Shown in pieces: positions 47,423-58,176 of a DNA stretch of 64,000 nt. The translations under genes were made by a program, and so were the position numbers. The DNA lies in contig JAQBQL010000001.1 in the NCBI GenBank assembly GCA_028287035.1, positions 1 to 64,000 of the forward strand, read 5' to 3'. Position 1 is the stretch's first letter. Each line of letters opens with the position of its first letter. The notes under the pieces are model-generated. The model did no database searches. It had not been told where the DNA came from and worked only from the letters and a program-made list of their open reading frames with translations. Origin of the DNA: Labilithrix sp. (GTDB lineage Bacteria > Myxococcota > Polyangia > Polyangiales > Polyangiaceae).

Positions 47423-48784
47423 GTGCGTCGCCACCTCCGCCCGAAGCCGCTCGTGACGGCGCGCGCGCGTGGCCTGCTCGCGCTGGCGTCGTTCGTGGTC
47501 GGCTTCGTGGTGCGCGCGTTCTGGGCGATGCGCGTGCAGTCTCCGCTCGGCGCGATCTACTCGGACATGGGCGGTTACGTGGGACGTGCCGAGGGGCTGC
47601 TCGCCGGCACGACCCCCGGCGATCCGCGCGTGCTCCTCATGTGGCCGTGGGGCACGCACGTCCTCGTCGCCGGCGAGATCGCGCTGTTCGGACGCAACGC
47701 GCCGGTCGCGTTCGCGCTCGTCCATGCTGCGGTGGGCGCGCTCGCCGCGGCCTGCGCGGCGCTCCTCACCGCGCGCTTCACCGGGTCACGCGCGTGGGTG
47801 CTGGTCAGCGGCCTCGTGGTGGCCCTGTGGCATCCGCACGTCGTCTATGCGGGCTTCTTCTCGTCGGAGATCTGGTTCTCGGCCGCGATCCTGATCTTCT
47901 CGGTGCTCCTCGTCCGGCGCTTCGAGCGTGGTGGCCACGCGGGCCACGGTTGGGCCGCCGGGCTCGCACTTGCCGTCGCGTTCGCGGTACGTCCCCAGAT
48001 CCTGATGACGTGCGGGATGATCGGCGCACTCGTGGCCCTCGGCTGGCTGCGGCGGCCCTTCACCCGTCCGCGCGGCGGCGCCGTCGGGGTGATGCGGCTC
48101 GCCCTGCCGTTCCTCGTGCCGGTGCTCGTGACGATGGCCGGCAGCGCGGTCCGCTACCACCGACTCTCCGGCGAGCTCGGGCTCATCGCCTCGAACGAGC
48201 CGGCGCAGCGCCTCTTCGGCGAGACCAGCGTCGGCAAGATCGAGTCGCACTGGGTGGCGCCCGACGGCGCGGCGTGGTCCTGGTGGGTCTCGCCGCACAC
48301 GAAGCAGCCGCTACGGCCCGAGCACGTCGTCCGCTACGAGGGGTTCGTCTACGACAAGCACCTGCTCGAGCAGATCCGCCGCGACCGGCTACGCGGCGTG
48401 ACGTGGCGCGCGCGCGCGGCCCGCATGGTCGACAATGTGGCGCTCCTCGCGGTCCGGAACCTGCCGTGGCCGGAGGACGACTTCCGGCGCATCCCGGTGC
48501 GGCTGCGGCTGCAGAGGTTCTTCGCGCGCGCGCTCCAGCCGCTGCTCGTGCTCGCCGCCGGAGGGCTCCTCTTCCTCGGGCGTCACGGGGTCGCGCGCAT
48601 CGTCCTGCTGACGCAGCTCGTGACCATCGTGAGCGTCGCCGCGCTCTATCTCGGCGAGGCCCGGTACCGCGTTCCCTACGACCCGTTCCTGGTGGTCGTG
48701 GCGGTCGTCGGCGCGAGCGCGGCCGTGCGGGGCCTGCGCTCGCTCGCCGGACGGGCGCGGCGAACGCTCAGGCCGACGCCTTGA
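47423..48784 (+). CDS. GT-C-type membrane glycosyltransferase-like protein
   Basis: About 453 residues with ten or more membrane helices. The first luminal loop holds 'IYSDMGGYVGRAEGLL', an acidic motif at the position of the catalytic Asp/Glu of GT-C (family 39-like) glycosyltransferases, which use polyprenyl-phosphate sugars. Late helices end with 'VTIVSVAALYLGEARYRVPYDPFLVV', as in ArnT/PMT-like proteins. Start GTG at 47423; 51 bases divide it from the divergent kinase-macro gene, so they share a regulatory region. The last 17 bases overlap the converging gcvH gene. Confidence 0.7.
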   Translation: MRRHLRPKPLVTARARGLLALASFVVGFVVRAFWAMRVQSPLGAIYSDMGGYVGRAEGLLAGTTPGDPRVLLMWPWGTHVLVAGEIALFGRNAPVAFALVHAAVGALAAACAALLTARFTGSRAWVLVSGLVVALWHPHVVYAGFFSSEIWFSAAILIFSVLLVRRFERGGHAGHGWAAGLALAVAFAVRPQILMTCGMIGALVALGWLRRPFTRPRGGAVGVMRLALPFLVPVLVTMAGSAVRYHRLSGELGLIASNEPAQRLFGETSVGKIESHWVAPDGAAWSWWVSPHTKQPLRPEHVVRYEGFVYDKHLLEQIRRDRLRGVTWRARAARMVDNVALLAVRNLPWPEDDFRRIPVRLRLQRFFARALQPLLVLAAGGLLFLGRHGVARIVLLTQLVTIVSVAALYLGEARYRVPYDPFLVVVAVVGASAAVRGLRSLAGRARRTLRPTP

Positions 48785-49154
48785 CGTGGGCCTCGTACGC
48801 GGCCTCGTCGAGCAGCTCGCTCGTGGCGCCGGCGGTCGACTCGATGACGACCATCCAGCCCTTGCCGTAGGCGTCCTCGTTCACGAGCTCCGGGTTCGCG
48901 TCGAGATCCTTGTTGATGTCGACGACCTTGCCGCTCACCGGCGCGTAGAGATCGCTCAGAGTCTTGACGCTCTCGATGGTGCCGAACGCCTTGCCGGTCG
49001 TGATCTCGTCGCCGACCTTCACGTCGAGGTTCACGAGCGTGATGTCACCGAGCTGCTCGACCGCGAACGCGGTGATGCCGACGGTGACGCGGTTGCCCTC
49101 CGCCTTCGTCCACTCGTGATCCTTCGTGTACTTGAGGCCCGCGGGGATGCTCAT
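48768..49154 (-). CDS. gcvH: Glycine cleavage system H protein
   Basis: 128 residues. The lipoyl-attachment site is 'FGTIESVKTLSDLYAP' with Lys64, and 'LKYTKDHEWTK' opens the protein as usual. GcvH carries the aminomethyl group on its lipoyl arm between P, T and L proteins. It follows gcvT by 19 bases on the same strand; no gcvP is next to it. Its 3' end overlaps the glycosyltransferase gene. Confidence 0.97.
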   Translation of the reverse strand: MSIPAGLKYTKDHEWTKAEGNRVTVGITAFAVEQLGDITLVNLDVKVGDEITTGKAFGTIESVKTLSDLYAPVSGKVVDINKDLDANPELVNEDAYGKGWMVVIESTAGATSELLDEAAYEAHVKASA

Positions 49155-49173
49155 GAACGCTTCTCTCTCTTCT

Positions 49174-50277
49174 TCAGGTGCGCTTGTAGAAAGGGGTCTT
49201 CACGACGACGGCTTCCACGTTCTTGCCGCGGCAATCGACGAAGAACTTGGTGCCGATCGCCGTGAGCTCGGTAGGCAGATAGCCGAGACCGATCGTCTTG
49301 CCAACGGTCGGACCGGGGCTGCCGCTCGTGCAGACGCCGACCTCGCGGCCGCCCTCGTCACGCAGCGGGTAACCGTGACGCGCGATCCCGCGGCCGGTGA
49401 CCTCGAAGCCGACGAGCTTCCGGGTGAGCGGCTTGGCCTTCACCTCGGCGAGGGCGTCCTTGCCGACGAACGCCGGCTTGTCGAGCTTCGTGACCCAGCC
49501 GAGGCCAGCCTCGATCGGGTTCGTCGTCTCGTCGATGTCGTTGCCGTACAGCGAGAGGCGCGCCTCGAGGCGCAGCGTGTCGCGAGCGCCGAGGCCGGCC
49601 GGCTTGAGGCCGAGATCCTTGCCGAGCTCGAGGAGCTGGTCCCAGAGCGCCGGCGCGTCGTCCCACGCGCAGAAGATCTCGACGCCGTCCTCGCCGGTGT
49701 AGCCGGTGCGCGCCGCCGTGCAGCGGACGTTCGCGATGACCGCGTCGCGGAAGTGGAAGGACTTGAGCTCGTGGAGCTTCGACGCGTCGCTGCCGGCGCG
49801 GGCGAGCACGTCGAACGCCTTCGGGCCCTGCAGGGCGATGAGGGCGGTCGCGTCGGTCCGGTCCTCGAGCTCGCAGTGGTTGTCGGCCGCCTTCTGGAAG
49901 ACCGCCTTCATCTTCTCGTGGTTCGACGCGTTGCAGACGACGAGCCAGCGGTCGTGCGCCGCGCGGTAGACGATGAGGTCGTCGAGGATCGTGCCCTGCT
50001 CGTTGCACGCGCACGTGTAGAGCGCCTGCCCGTCGACGAGCTTCGTCGCGTCGTTCGTGATGAGGTAGTCGACGACCTGCCCTGCGTATTCGCCCCGCAG
50101 CTCGAGCTCCCCCATGTGCGACACGTCGAACAGGCCGCAGGCGGTCCGGACCGCCTGGTGCTCGTCGACGATGCCGGTGTACTGGACGGGCATCTCGAAG
50201 CCGGTGAAAGGCACCATCCGGGCGCCCAGCTTGACGTGACGGTCGTGGAGCGAGGTCTTGCGCATCGGCTCGGCCAT
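49174..50277 (-). CDS. gcvT: Glycine cleavage system aminomethyltransferase T
   Basis: 367 residues. Landmarks are '[17 protein letters not shown]', '[15 protein letters not shown]', '[13 protein letters not shown]' and '[21 protein letters not shown]', all typical of GcvT. The enzyme transfers the aminomethyl carbon to tetrahydrofolate, releasing ammonia and giving 5,10-methylene-THF. First gene of gcvT-gcvH. Only 68 bases separate it from the divergent methyltransferase gene, too few for a glycine riboswitch. Confidence 0.96.
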   Translation of the reverse strand: MAEPMRKTSLHDRHVKLGARMVPFTGFEMPVQYTGIVDEHQAVRTACGLFDVSHMGELELRGEYAGQVVDYLITNDATKLVDGQALYTCACNEQGTILDDLIVYRAAHDRWLVVCNASNHEKMKAVFQKAADNHCELEDRTDATALIALQGPKAFDVLARAGSDASKLHELKSFHFRDAVIANVRCTAARTGYTGEDGVEIFCAWDDAPALWDQLLELGKDLGLKPAGLGARDTLRLEARLSLYGNDIDETTNPIEAGLGWVTKLDKPAFVGKDALAEVKAKPLTRKLVGFEVTGRGIARHGYPLRDEGGREVGVCTSGSPGPTVGKTIGLGYLPTELTAIGTKFFVDCRGKNVEAVVVKTPFYKRT

Positions 50278-50345
50278 GGGAGGCGCGCACCATAGCTGTC
50301 CGCCGCGCGAGTGTCAGCCCGCGTTCTGGGTTATGCTGCACTGCG

Positions 50346-51215
50346 ATGGCCACGCCGTTCGATCGCGCCGCGAAGCGGTACATCTCGGAATGGGTTCCGC
50401 GCTTCACGCCGTACCACCTCGATCTGGTGCAGGAGCTGGCGCTCGTCGCCGGGCAGCACGTGCTCGTGACGCGGTGCGGCCCCGGGGCGGAGGTGCTCGC
50501 GGTCGCGCGCGCCGTCGGCGACGAGGGCCGCGTCCGCGCCATCGACCCGAGCGCGGAGCTCGTGGCCATCTGCGCCGAGCAGGTCGAGAAGGCCGGGTTC
50601 CCGGCGGTCACGTGCGAGCGCGGCGAGCTCGACGACACCGGCGAGGGCGGCTGGAACGCCATCGTCTGCGCGTTCGGCCTGTGGACCGCCAAGGACCGAG
50701 GCGCGGTTCTGAGGAAGTGGGCCTCGTCCCTCGCGCCCGACGGCAAGGTGGGCGTCCTCACGTTCGGCCCCCCCGACCCGGCCGACCCCTTCGAGATCCT
50801 CTCGGCAGCCCTTCGCGAGCTCGAGCCGGACGCCGTCGCGAAGCCGCCGCGCATCGATGCGACGCGCGAAGCCCTCGTGAAGACGTTCGAGGAGGGCGGG
50901 CTCGCGCTCGTCCGCCACACGACGCTCCGTCACGCCGTCACGTTTCCCAGCGCCGAGGCGTTCACGGACGCGATCCGCGAGGGGCGCACGTGGCGCAGCA
51001 TCTGGGCGGAGCTCGGGCCGGAGCGCATGGGGCTCGTCACCGCGCGGTTCTACGATCAGGTGGGCGGGCCGACCGCGCCGCTCACGTTCGAGCCGTGCGC
51101 GACGCTCGCGATCGCGGCGCTCCCCGGCGCGGAGGTGGCGCTGGCGGTCCGCCCCAGCGTGATCGCCCCGCGGCTCAGCACGACGGAGCTTCCGGACGAC
51201 GATTCCGAGGGGTGA
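50346..51215 (+). CDS. Class I SAM-dependent methyltransferase-like protein
   Basis: 289 residues. Layout is a Rossmann methyltransferase: motif I region 'HVLVTRCGPGAEVLAVARAVG', motif II acidic end 'VRAIDPSAELVAIC', and 'WNAIVCAFGLW' for motif post-I/IV. Motif I is unusual because Cys-Gly-Pro-Gly replaces the standard GxGxG with its preceding acidic residue, so activity should not be assumed. Most like UbiE-type methyltransferases, substrate unknown. It lies just before metK, the gene for the methyl donor, on the same strand with a 133-base gap. Confidence 0.72.
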   Translation: MATPFDRAAKRYISEWVPRFTPYHLDLVQELALVAGQHVLVTRCGPGAEVLAVARAVGDEGRVRAIDPSAELVAICAEQVEKAGFPAVTCERGELDDTGEGGWNAIVCAFGLWTAKDRGAVLRKWASSLAPDGKVGVLTFGPPDPADPFEILSAALRELEPDAVAKPPRIDATREALVKTFEEGGLALVRHTTLRHAVTFPSAEAFTDAIREGRTWRSIWAELGPERMGLVTARFYDQVGGPTAPLTFEPCATLAIAALPGAEVALAVRPSVIAPRLSTTELPDDDSEG

Positions 51216-51348
51216 CGCCGCCGTTGCATGTGATGGCGGGACGCGGCCGGACGCGGCCGGACGCGAAAGGCCGAGCCGCGATAGCTCTTTGCGCCGCGCG
51301 CGTGTCGCGCTATGTGCGGGCCCTCGAAATCTTCCTCAGGAGTGACGA

Positions 51349-52713
51349 ATGGCACGCTACCAGTTCACGTCGGAATCGGTCACCGAAGGACATCCGGACA
51401 AGCTCTGTGACGCGATCTCCGACGCGATCCTCGACGCCATCCTCGCGCAGGATCCCAAGGCGCGCGTCGCGTGTGAGTCGCTCGCGAAGACCGGCATGGT
51501 CGTCGTCGCCGGCGAGATCACGACGTCCGCCATCATCGACGTGCCGACCATCGTGCGTCGCGCGGTCCTCGAGATTGGCTACAACGACTCGGCGATCGGC
51601 TTCGACGGCAACACGTGCGCGATCCTCGCCGCCGTCGAGCAGCAGAGCCCGGACATCGCGCAGGGCGTGGACGAGGGCGAAGGCCTCCACAAGGAGCAGG
51701 GCGCCGGCGACCAGGGTCTCATGTTCGGTTATGCGACCGACGAGACCCCGAACCTGATGCCCGCGCCGATCGACTACGCGCACCAGCTCGCGCGTCAGCT
51801 CGCGGCCATCCGCAAGAGCGGCAAGGTCGACTTCCTCCGCCCCGACGGCAAGACGCAGGTCACGCTCGAGTACGAGAACGACGTGCCCGTCCGCTGCGAC
51901 GCGATCGTCGTCTCCACGCAGCACTCGGAAGGCGTGAAGCACAAGACCCTCAAGGACGCGGTCATGGACCTCGTCGTCGAGAAGGTCATCCCGAAGAAGC
52001 TGATCGACAAGAACACCAAGTTCCACATCAACCCGACCGGCCGCTTCGTCGTCGGCGGCCCGCAGGGCGACTGCGGGCTCACGGGCCGCAAGATCATCGT
52101 CGACACGTACGGCGGCATGGGCCGTCACGGCGGCGGCGCGTTCAGCGGCAAGGACCCGTCGAAGGTCGACCGCTCGGCCTGCTACTACGCGCGCTTCGTC
52201 GCGAAGAACATCGTCGCCGCCGGCCTCGCCAAGCGCTGCGAGGTCCAGGTCGCGTACGCCATCGGCGTCGCGCGTCCCGTCGGCATCTACGTGAACACGT
52301 TCGGCACCGGCAAGGTGTCGGACGAGAAGCTCCAGGCGTACGTCGAGCAGCACTTCGACATGCGCCCGAAGGCGCTCATCGACGAGCTCGGGCTCCTCGC
52401 GCCGCAGTACCACCCGACCTCCGCGTACGGCCACTTCGGTCGCTCCGAGTTCGCGTGGGAGAAGGTCAACCGCGCCGCCGTCATGGCCGCGGACCTCCTC
52501 GGCACGCGCGGCAAGGGCACGAAGATCGAGCTCGGCACCAACGGCGCCGCCAACGGCACCAACGGCTCCAACGGCAAGGGCGTCAGCGCGAACCTCGCCA
52601 ACGGCACGAAGAAGGCCGACAAGGCGGACAAGGCCGACAAGAAGTCGGACAAGTCCGACAAGAAGAAGGCGAAGAAGTCCGGCAAGAAGTCCGGCGCGTC
52701 CGCCGAGGCCTGA
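51349..52713 (+). CDS. metK: S-adenosylmethionine synthase with lysine-rich tail
   Basis: 454 residues, about 60 longer than usual (~390). Residues 1-395 contain all core MetK blocks: '[19 protein letters not shown]', '[12 protein letters not shown]', '[21 protein letters not shown]' (in pieces) and '[16 protein letters not shown]'. MetK makes S-adenosylmethionine from methionine and ATP. From residue 396 the protein adds an Asn-Gly repeat zone (about 396-420), then a Lys/Asp/Ser-rich tail (421-450). AGGAG lies nine bases before the ATG. No SAM riboswitch was recognised in 51216-51348; that stretch only shows a duplicated GGACGCGGCC. Confidence 0.96.
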   Translation: MARYQFTSESVTEGHPDKLCDAISDAILDAILAQDPKARVACESLAKTGMVVVAGEITTSAIIDVPTIVRRAVLEIGYNDSAIGFDGNTCAILAAVEQQSPDIAQGVDEGEGLHKEQGAGDQGLMFGYATDETPNLMPAPIDYAHQLARQLAAIRKSGKVDFLRPDGKTQVTLEYENDVPVRCDAIVVSTQHSEGVKHKTLKDAVMDLVVEKVIPKKLIDKNTKFHINPTGRFVVGGPQGDCGLTGRKIIVDTYGGMGRHGGGAFSGKDPSKVDRSACYYARFVAKNIVAAGLAKRCEVQVAYAIGVARPVGIYVNTFGTGKVSDEKLQAYVEQHFDMRPKALIDELGLLAPQYHPTSAYGHFGRSEFAWEKVNRAAVMAADLLGTRGKGTKIELGTNGAANGTNGSNGKGVSANLANGTKKADKADKADKKSDKSDKKKAKKSGKKSGASAEA

Positions 52714-52783
52714 ATCGCGCGCTCGAGGCGCCCACCGGGTGGGAGTCTCGAACGCATCGCGAAAGACGCGGAGACGCGTGCGC

Positions 52784-52808
52784 CCCCTCGTTCCTTGGTG
52801 ACGAGGGG
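52784..52808. terminator. Stem-loop after metK
   Basis: CCCCTCGT (52784-52791) pairs with ACGAGGGG (52801-52808), nine-base loop. It stands between convergent genes with no T-run; a bidirectional terminator is likely. Confidence 0.5.
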
Positions 52809-52883
52809 CGGTGCGCCTCGAGCAGCTCGTCGCGGCGGCGGGGAAGAACGGAACCTTCAGCTCGCGCGAAGTGAGCGGCGCGG

Positions 52884-53291
52884 TCAGCGAAGGATTGCGC
52901 AGATCTCGCCGGGCGGGCAGCGGCTCGAGGGCGAGCCCGTGCCGACGTCCACCTGGGCGCGCGCGGTCTGGCACTGCGCGAGATCGAGCGCGACGCGCCG
53001 CGAGGTCGCGGCGCACGACTCGGCGACCGCGCGCTCCTGCGTGAGCCGTTGGCGATGCAGCTCGGCGCTCGCTGCGCGATCGTCGATCGCCCGGCACTCG
53101 GTCCCGCGCGCCGCCACGCCATAGCTCGCGGTGGCGGCGAGAAGCGACGCGACCGCGCCGAAGACGATCATGATGCGCACGTCGCCGGGCGCGCTCAGCT
53201 GCGCCCGGAGGCGGGCGTTGTCCGCGTCGAGCCCCACGATGCGGGCCTCGATGCGCGCGAGCTCCTCGCGTGCCTGCTCCTCGGTGCTCAT
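52884..53291 (-). CDS. Small membrane protein with N-terminal coiled coil
   Basis: 135 residues. A Glu/Arg-rich start ('EEQAREELARIEARIVGLDADNARL') suggests a coiled coil. One membrane helix follows at about 40-60 ('IMIVFGAVASLLAATASYG'). The outer part has five cysteines, including 'CAATSRRVALDLAQC' and 'CPPGEIC'. Its ATG overlaps the stop of the upstream AgmX-like gene (53288-53291), so the two are coupled and share a layout of coiled coil, helix and Cys-rich outer domain. Function not recognised. Confidence 0.65.
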   Translation of the reverse strand: MSTEEQAREELARIEARIVGLDADNARLRAQLSAPGDVRIMIVFGAVASLLAATASYGVAARGTECRAIDDRAASAELHRQRLTQERAVAESCAATSRRVALDLAQCQTARAQVDVGTGSPSSRCPPGEICAILR

Positions 53292-53989
53292 GGGCTCCTC
53301 ACGGTGTAGGACCTGCCCACGGTGACGGCGGCGCCGCCGAACGACGGCACCTTCACGCGCCGCAGCACCGCGAGCACGCAGGACCGATCGGACTCGGTCA
53401 GGTTGCCGTCGGACGAGTCGATGACCGCGCTCTCGACCTGGCCGGTGCCGGCGGCGAACGTCACCTTGGTGTGGAAGGCGACGGGCCGGGCCGGCACGAA
53501 GCAGCCGCGAATCGTCGTCTGCGCCGCGGTGAGGGCCGAGCTGGCGATCGCCGGGTCGAACGCGCACTGGCACAGCGGGTCGCCCTGCCGACAGCTGCAC
53601 TGGGCGGGCTGGCTCGCGCTGCGCGCCGCGGCCCGCTGCTTCTCGGCGAGCCCGCGTTGACAGGCAAGGAGCTCCGCGGACGCGCGCGCTTCGCCGCCCT
53701 GACACTCGACGACCTGCGCGTGCTCGCGTCCGAGCTCGCCCGCCTCCTCGGCGAGCTGCGCCGCGCGAACCGCCTTGTCGTGCGTGGCGGCCGCGAGAGA
53801 CCCGCCGCCCCAGCCGACCAGCGTGGCGGCCGTGATCCCGATCGAGAGGAGGAGCCACGTCGCCCGCTTCCTGCTCCGCGCCGCGAGCTCGCTGCGCATG
53901 GCCTCTTGCTTCTCGAGCAGCGCGGCCGCGTCCTCTTCGGCGCGGCGGATGCGCTCACGCAGCACGACTTCTTCGGATCGGAACGGCAT
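53288..53989 (-). CDS. Membrane protein with AgmX/TonB-like C-terminal domain
   Basis: 233 residues. N-terminal charged helix (residues 1-42), one membrane helix at ~43-69 ('WLLLSIGITAATLVGW'), a periplasmic coiled stretch with Cys-containing 'CSCRQGDPLCQC', and a C-terminal domain: 'TTIRGCFVPARPVAFHTKVTFAAGTGQVESAVIDSS' (in pieces), then 'CVLAVLRRVKVPSFGG'. That end resembles AgmX/PglI and TonB C-terminal domains in myxobacteria, with two conserved-looking cysteines. AgmX/GltJ is part of a gliding motor complex, but most relatives have unknown roles. Expressed with the small membrane protein downstream. Confidence 0.68.
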   Translation of the reverse strand: MPFRSEEVVLRERIRRAEEDAAALLEKQEAMRSELAARSRKRATWLLLSIGITAATLVGWGGGSLAAATHDKAVRAAQLAEEAGELGREHAQVVECQGGEARASAELLACQRGLAEKQRAAARSASQPAQCSCRQGDPLCQCAFDPAIASSALTAAQTTIRGCFVPARPVAFHTKVTFAAGTGQVESAVIDSSDGNLTESDRSCVLAVLRRVKVPSFGGAAVTVGRSYTVRSP

Positions 53990-54044
53990 GCCGCCTCCTC
54001 TCTTCGACAGAGAGGATAGCGCCGGAGCCCGTCGGGGCCAGCTC

Positions 54045-55157
54045 TCAGTCGTACGTGACGACGGCGCGGATCGACTTGCCCTCGCGCATGAGCTCGAAGC
54101 CCTCGTTGATGCGGTCGAGCGGCAGCACGTGGGTGATCATCGAGTCGATGTCGATCTTCTTGTCCATGTACCAGTCGACGATGCGCGGCACCTCGGTGCG
54201 CCCGCGAACGCCGCCGAACGCGGTGCCCTTCCATTCACGTCCGGTGACGAGCTGGAACGGCCGCGTCTTGATCTCCTGCCCGGCGCCCGCGACGCCGACG
54301 ATCACGCTGACGCCCCAGCCGCGGTGGCAGCACTCGAGAGCCTGCCGCATCAGCTCGACGTTACCGACGCACTCGAACGAGTAGTCGGCGCCGCCCTTCG
54401 TGAGGTCGACGAGGAACGGCACGAGGTCGCCGGCGACCTCCTTCGGGTTCACGAAGTGCGTCATGCCGAGCTTGCGGGCCAGCTCCTCGCGCGCGGGGTT
54501 GATGTCGACGCCGATGATCATGTCCGCGCCCGCCATCCGCGCGCCCTGCACGACGTTGAGGCCGATCCCGCCGAGGCCGAACACGACGACGTTGGCGCCC
54601 GGCTCCACCTTCGCGGTGTTGAGCACCGCGCCGATGCCGGTGGTGACGCCGCAGCCGATGTAACAGACCTTCTCGAACGGAGCGTCCGGACGGATCTTGG
54701 CGAGGGCGATCTCGGGCATCACCGTGTAGCTCGAGAACGTCGAGCACCCCATGTAGTGATGGATCATCTTGCCGCCGATCGAGAAGCGGCTCGTCCCATC
54801 GGGCATGAGGCCCTTGCCCTGCGTCGCGCGGATCGCGGTGCACAGGTTCGTCTTCTGGCTGAGGCAGGATTTGCACTGCCGGCACTCCGGCGTGTAGAGC
54901 GGGATGACGTGGTCGCCCTTGGCGAGCGACGTCACTCCCGGCCCCACGTCGACGACGATGCCCGCGCCCTCGTGCCCGAAGATGGCGGGGAAGAGGCCCT
55001 CCGGATCGGCGCCCGAGAGCGTGAACTCGTCGGTGTGGCAGATGCCGGTTGCCTTGAGCTGCACGAGGACCTCGAAGGCCTTGGGACCTTCGAGATCGAC
55101 CTCCTCGACGACGAGGGGCTTCCGAGCTTCGTAGGCGATGGCTGCGCGAACCTTCAT
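54045..55157 (-). CDS. adhC: Class III zinc alcohol dehydrogenase (glutathione-dependent formaldehyde type)
   Basis: 370 residues. Catalytic zinc ligands are '[14 protein letters not shown]' (Cys46-type) and 'GHEGAGIV', and the structural zinc loop is '[15 protein letters not shown]' with four cysteines. NAD-binding '[17 protein letters not shown]' follows. This class oxidises S-(hydroxymethyl)glutathione or long-chain alcohols; formaldehyde detoxification is the usual role. ATG at 55157 has AAGGA just upstream. It follows glnA on the same strand, with 160 bases of hairpins in between. Formaldehyde release by other one-carbon genes in the window would suit it (inference). Confidence 0.92.
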   Translation of the reverse strand: MKVRAAIAYEARKPLVVEEVDLEGPKAFEVLVQLKATGICHTDEFTLSGADPEGLFPAIFGHEGAGIVVDVGPGVTSLAKGDHVIPLYTPECRQCKSCLSQKTNLCTAIRATQGKGLMPDGTSRFSIGGKMIHHYMGCSTFSSYTVMPEIALAKIRPDAPFEKVCYIGCGVTTGIGAVLNTAKVEPGANVVVFGLGGIGLNVVQGARMAGADMIIGVDINPAREELARKLGMTHFVNPKEVAGDLVPFLVDLTKGGADYSFECVGNVELMRQALECCHRGWGVSVIVGVAGAGQEIKTRPFQLVTGREWKGTAFGGVRGRTEVPRIVDWYMDKKIDIDSMITHVLPLDRINEGFELMREGKSIRAVVTYD

Positions 55158-55168
55158 GGCTTCCTTGT

Positions 55169-55264
55169 GGGGCTCCGCCCCTCGCTTCGCGAGCCTCCCC
55201 GAGCTCCGAACGGCCCGGCGTGACTCGCCTTCGGCGAACGGCGCTTCGCGCCGCATTTCACGCC
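55169..55264. repeat. Hairpin cluster between glnA and adhC (REP-like, copy 2)
   Basis: Hairpin A: GGGGC/GCCCC 55169-55181 (loop TCC). Hairpin B: CTCGC/GCGAG 55181-55193 (loop TTC), followed by CCTCCCC. Then an outer 7-base stem GGCGTGA (55217-55223) and TCACGCC (55258-55264) encloses two hairpins, TCGCC/GGCGA 55225-55237 and CGGCGC/GCGCCG 55239-55253, both with TTC loops. Hairpins A and B plus CCTCCCC match the first copy at 24709-24753 in layout. It can act as terminator or mRNA stabiliser for glnA. Confidence 0.65.
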
Positions 55265-55317
55265 TGAGTCGGGCGCGGCTGCGGGTGACCGTCGTTCGCG
55301 AGGTGAAGAGCTCGTGA

Positions 55318-56733
55318 TCAGATGTCGTAATACAGGACGAACTCGTGCGGCGTGGGGCGCATGCGGATCGGGTTCAGCTCCTTCGTCCGCTTGTAGTCGA
55401 GCCACTCGTGGATCGCGTCCTTCGTGAAGACGTCGCCGCGGAGCAGGAACTCGTGGTCGCGCTCGACGCAATCGAGCGCCTCCTCGAGGCTGCCCGGCAT
55501 GTGCGGGACCGTCTTCAGCTCCTCGGGAGAGAGCGCGTAGATGTCCTTGTCGAGCGGGTCACCCGGATCGATCTTGTTCTGGATGCCGTCGAGCCCGGCC
55601 ATCAGCATCGCGCTGAACGCGAGGTACGGGTTGGCGCTCGGGTCGGGGAAGCGGACCTCGATGCGGCGCGTCTTCGGGTTCGGTCCCGTGATCGGGATGC
55701 GCACGGACGCCGAGCGGTTACGGCTCGAGTACGCGAGATTCACCGGCGCCTCGAAGCCCGGGACGAGGCGGCGGTAGCTGTTCGTCGTCGGGTTGGTGAA
55801 CGCGGCGATCGACTTCGCGTGCTTGATGATGCCGCCGATGTAGTGGAGCGCCATCTGCGAGAGGCCGGCGTACTGGTCGCCGCCGAAGAGCGGCTTGCCG
55901 TCCTTCCAGATCGACTGGTGGACGTGCATGCCCGAGCCGTTGTCGCCGAAGAGCGGCTTCGGCATGAACGTGACCGTCTTGCCCGCCTTGCGAGCGACGT
56001 TCTTGATCACGTACTTGAACCACATCAGCTGGTCGGCACACGGCAGGAGCCGGTTGAACTTCATGCCGATCTCGCACTGACCGCCCGAGGCGACCTCGTG
56101 GTGACCGACCTCGACCTCGATGCCCGACGCTTCGAGAGCGAGCATCATGTCCATGCGGAGGTTGGCGAGCGTGTCGGTCGGCGGGACGGGGAAGTAGCCT
56201 TCCTTCGGGCGCGTCTTGTAGCCGAGGTTCGGGTACTCCTCGCGGCCGGAGTTCCACGCGCCCTCGACGCTGTCGAGGTGGTAGAAGCCCTCGTTCGACC
56301 TGGAGTGGTCGAAGCGCACGTCGTCGAACACGAAGAACTCGGCCTCCGGGCCCATGAACGCCGTGTCGCCGATGCCGGTCTGCTTGAGGTACGCCTCGGC
56401 CTTGCGGGCGATGTGCCGCGGGTCGCGCGAGTACGGCTGCTTCGTGATCGGGTCGTACACCGAGCACGTGAGCGAGAGCGTCGAGTGCGCGAAGAACGGA
56501 TCGATCTTCGCCGTCTCGGCGTCGGGGATCATCACCATGTCCGACGCGTTGATCGGCTGCCAGCCGCGGATCGAGGAGCCGTCGAACGCGATGCCGTCCT
56601 CGAAGAGGCTCTCCTCGAGACGGTGCGCGGGGATCGTCGTGTGCTGCCACGAGCCAGGAAAGTCGATGAACTTGAGATCGATGAACTTGACCTCGTTCTT
56701 GGTGGCGAGCTCGAGCACTTCCTTGGGCTTCAT
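55318..56733 (-). CDS. glnA: Glutamine synthetase type I
   Basis: 471 residues, the normal GS-I size. Landmarks include 'FDGSSIRGW', '[13 protein letters not shown]', '[18 protein letters not shown]', '[20 protein letters not shown]' and '[23 protein letters not shown]' (in pieces). '[11 protein letters not shown]' holds the Tyr that is adenylylated in GS-I-beta enzymes. The enzyme makes glutamine from glutamate, ammonia and ATP. ATG at 56733 has AAGGA just upstream. It follows glnB by 22 bases, the usual glnB-glnA operon. Confidence 0.97.
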   Translation of the reverse strand: MKPKEVLELATKNEVKFIDLKFIDFPGSWQHTTIPAHRLEESLFEDGIAFDGSSIRGWQPINASDMVMIPDAETAKIDPFFAHSTLSLTCSVYDPITKQPYSRDPRHIARKAEAYLKQTGIGDTAFMGPEAEFFVFDDVRFDHSRSNEGFYHLDSVEGAWNSGREEYPNLGYKTRPKEGYFPVPPTDTLANLRMDMMLALEASGIEVEVGHHEVASGGQCEIGMKFNRLLPCADQLMWFKYVIKNVARKAGKTVTFMPKPLFGDNGSGMHVHQSIWKDGKPLFGGDQYAGLSQMALHYIGGIIKHAKSIAAFTNPTTNSYRRLVPGFEAPVNLAYSSRNRSASVRIPITGPNPKTRRIEVRFPDPSANPYLAFSAMLMAGLDGIQNKIDPGDPLDKDIYALSPEELKTVPHMPGSLEEALDCVERDHEFLLRGDVFTKDAIHEWLDYKRTKELNPIRMRPTPHEFVLYYDI

Positions 56734-56755
56734 GATGTTCCTTCTAGGTCCTTCT

Positions 56756-58165
<1,410 letters not shown>

Positions 58166-58176
<11 letters not shown>

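Noticed and set aside
48768..50277. Complete glycine cleavage operon
   Set aside because: gcvT and gcvH are present, but no gcvP follows; the next gene is an opposing glycosyltransferase. gcvP must be elsewhere.
50278..50345. Glycine riboswitch upstream of gcvT
   Set aside because: The divergent gap is only 68 bases, shorter than even a single glycine aptamer plus expression platform.
51216..51348. SAM riboswitch upstream of metK
   Set aside because: No recognisable SAM-I, SAM-II or SAH element; only a duplicated GGACGCGGCC and a ribosome site.
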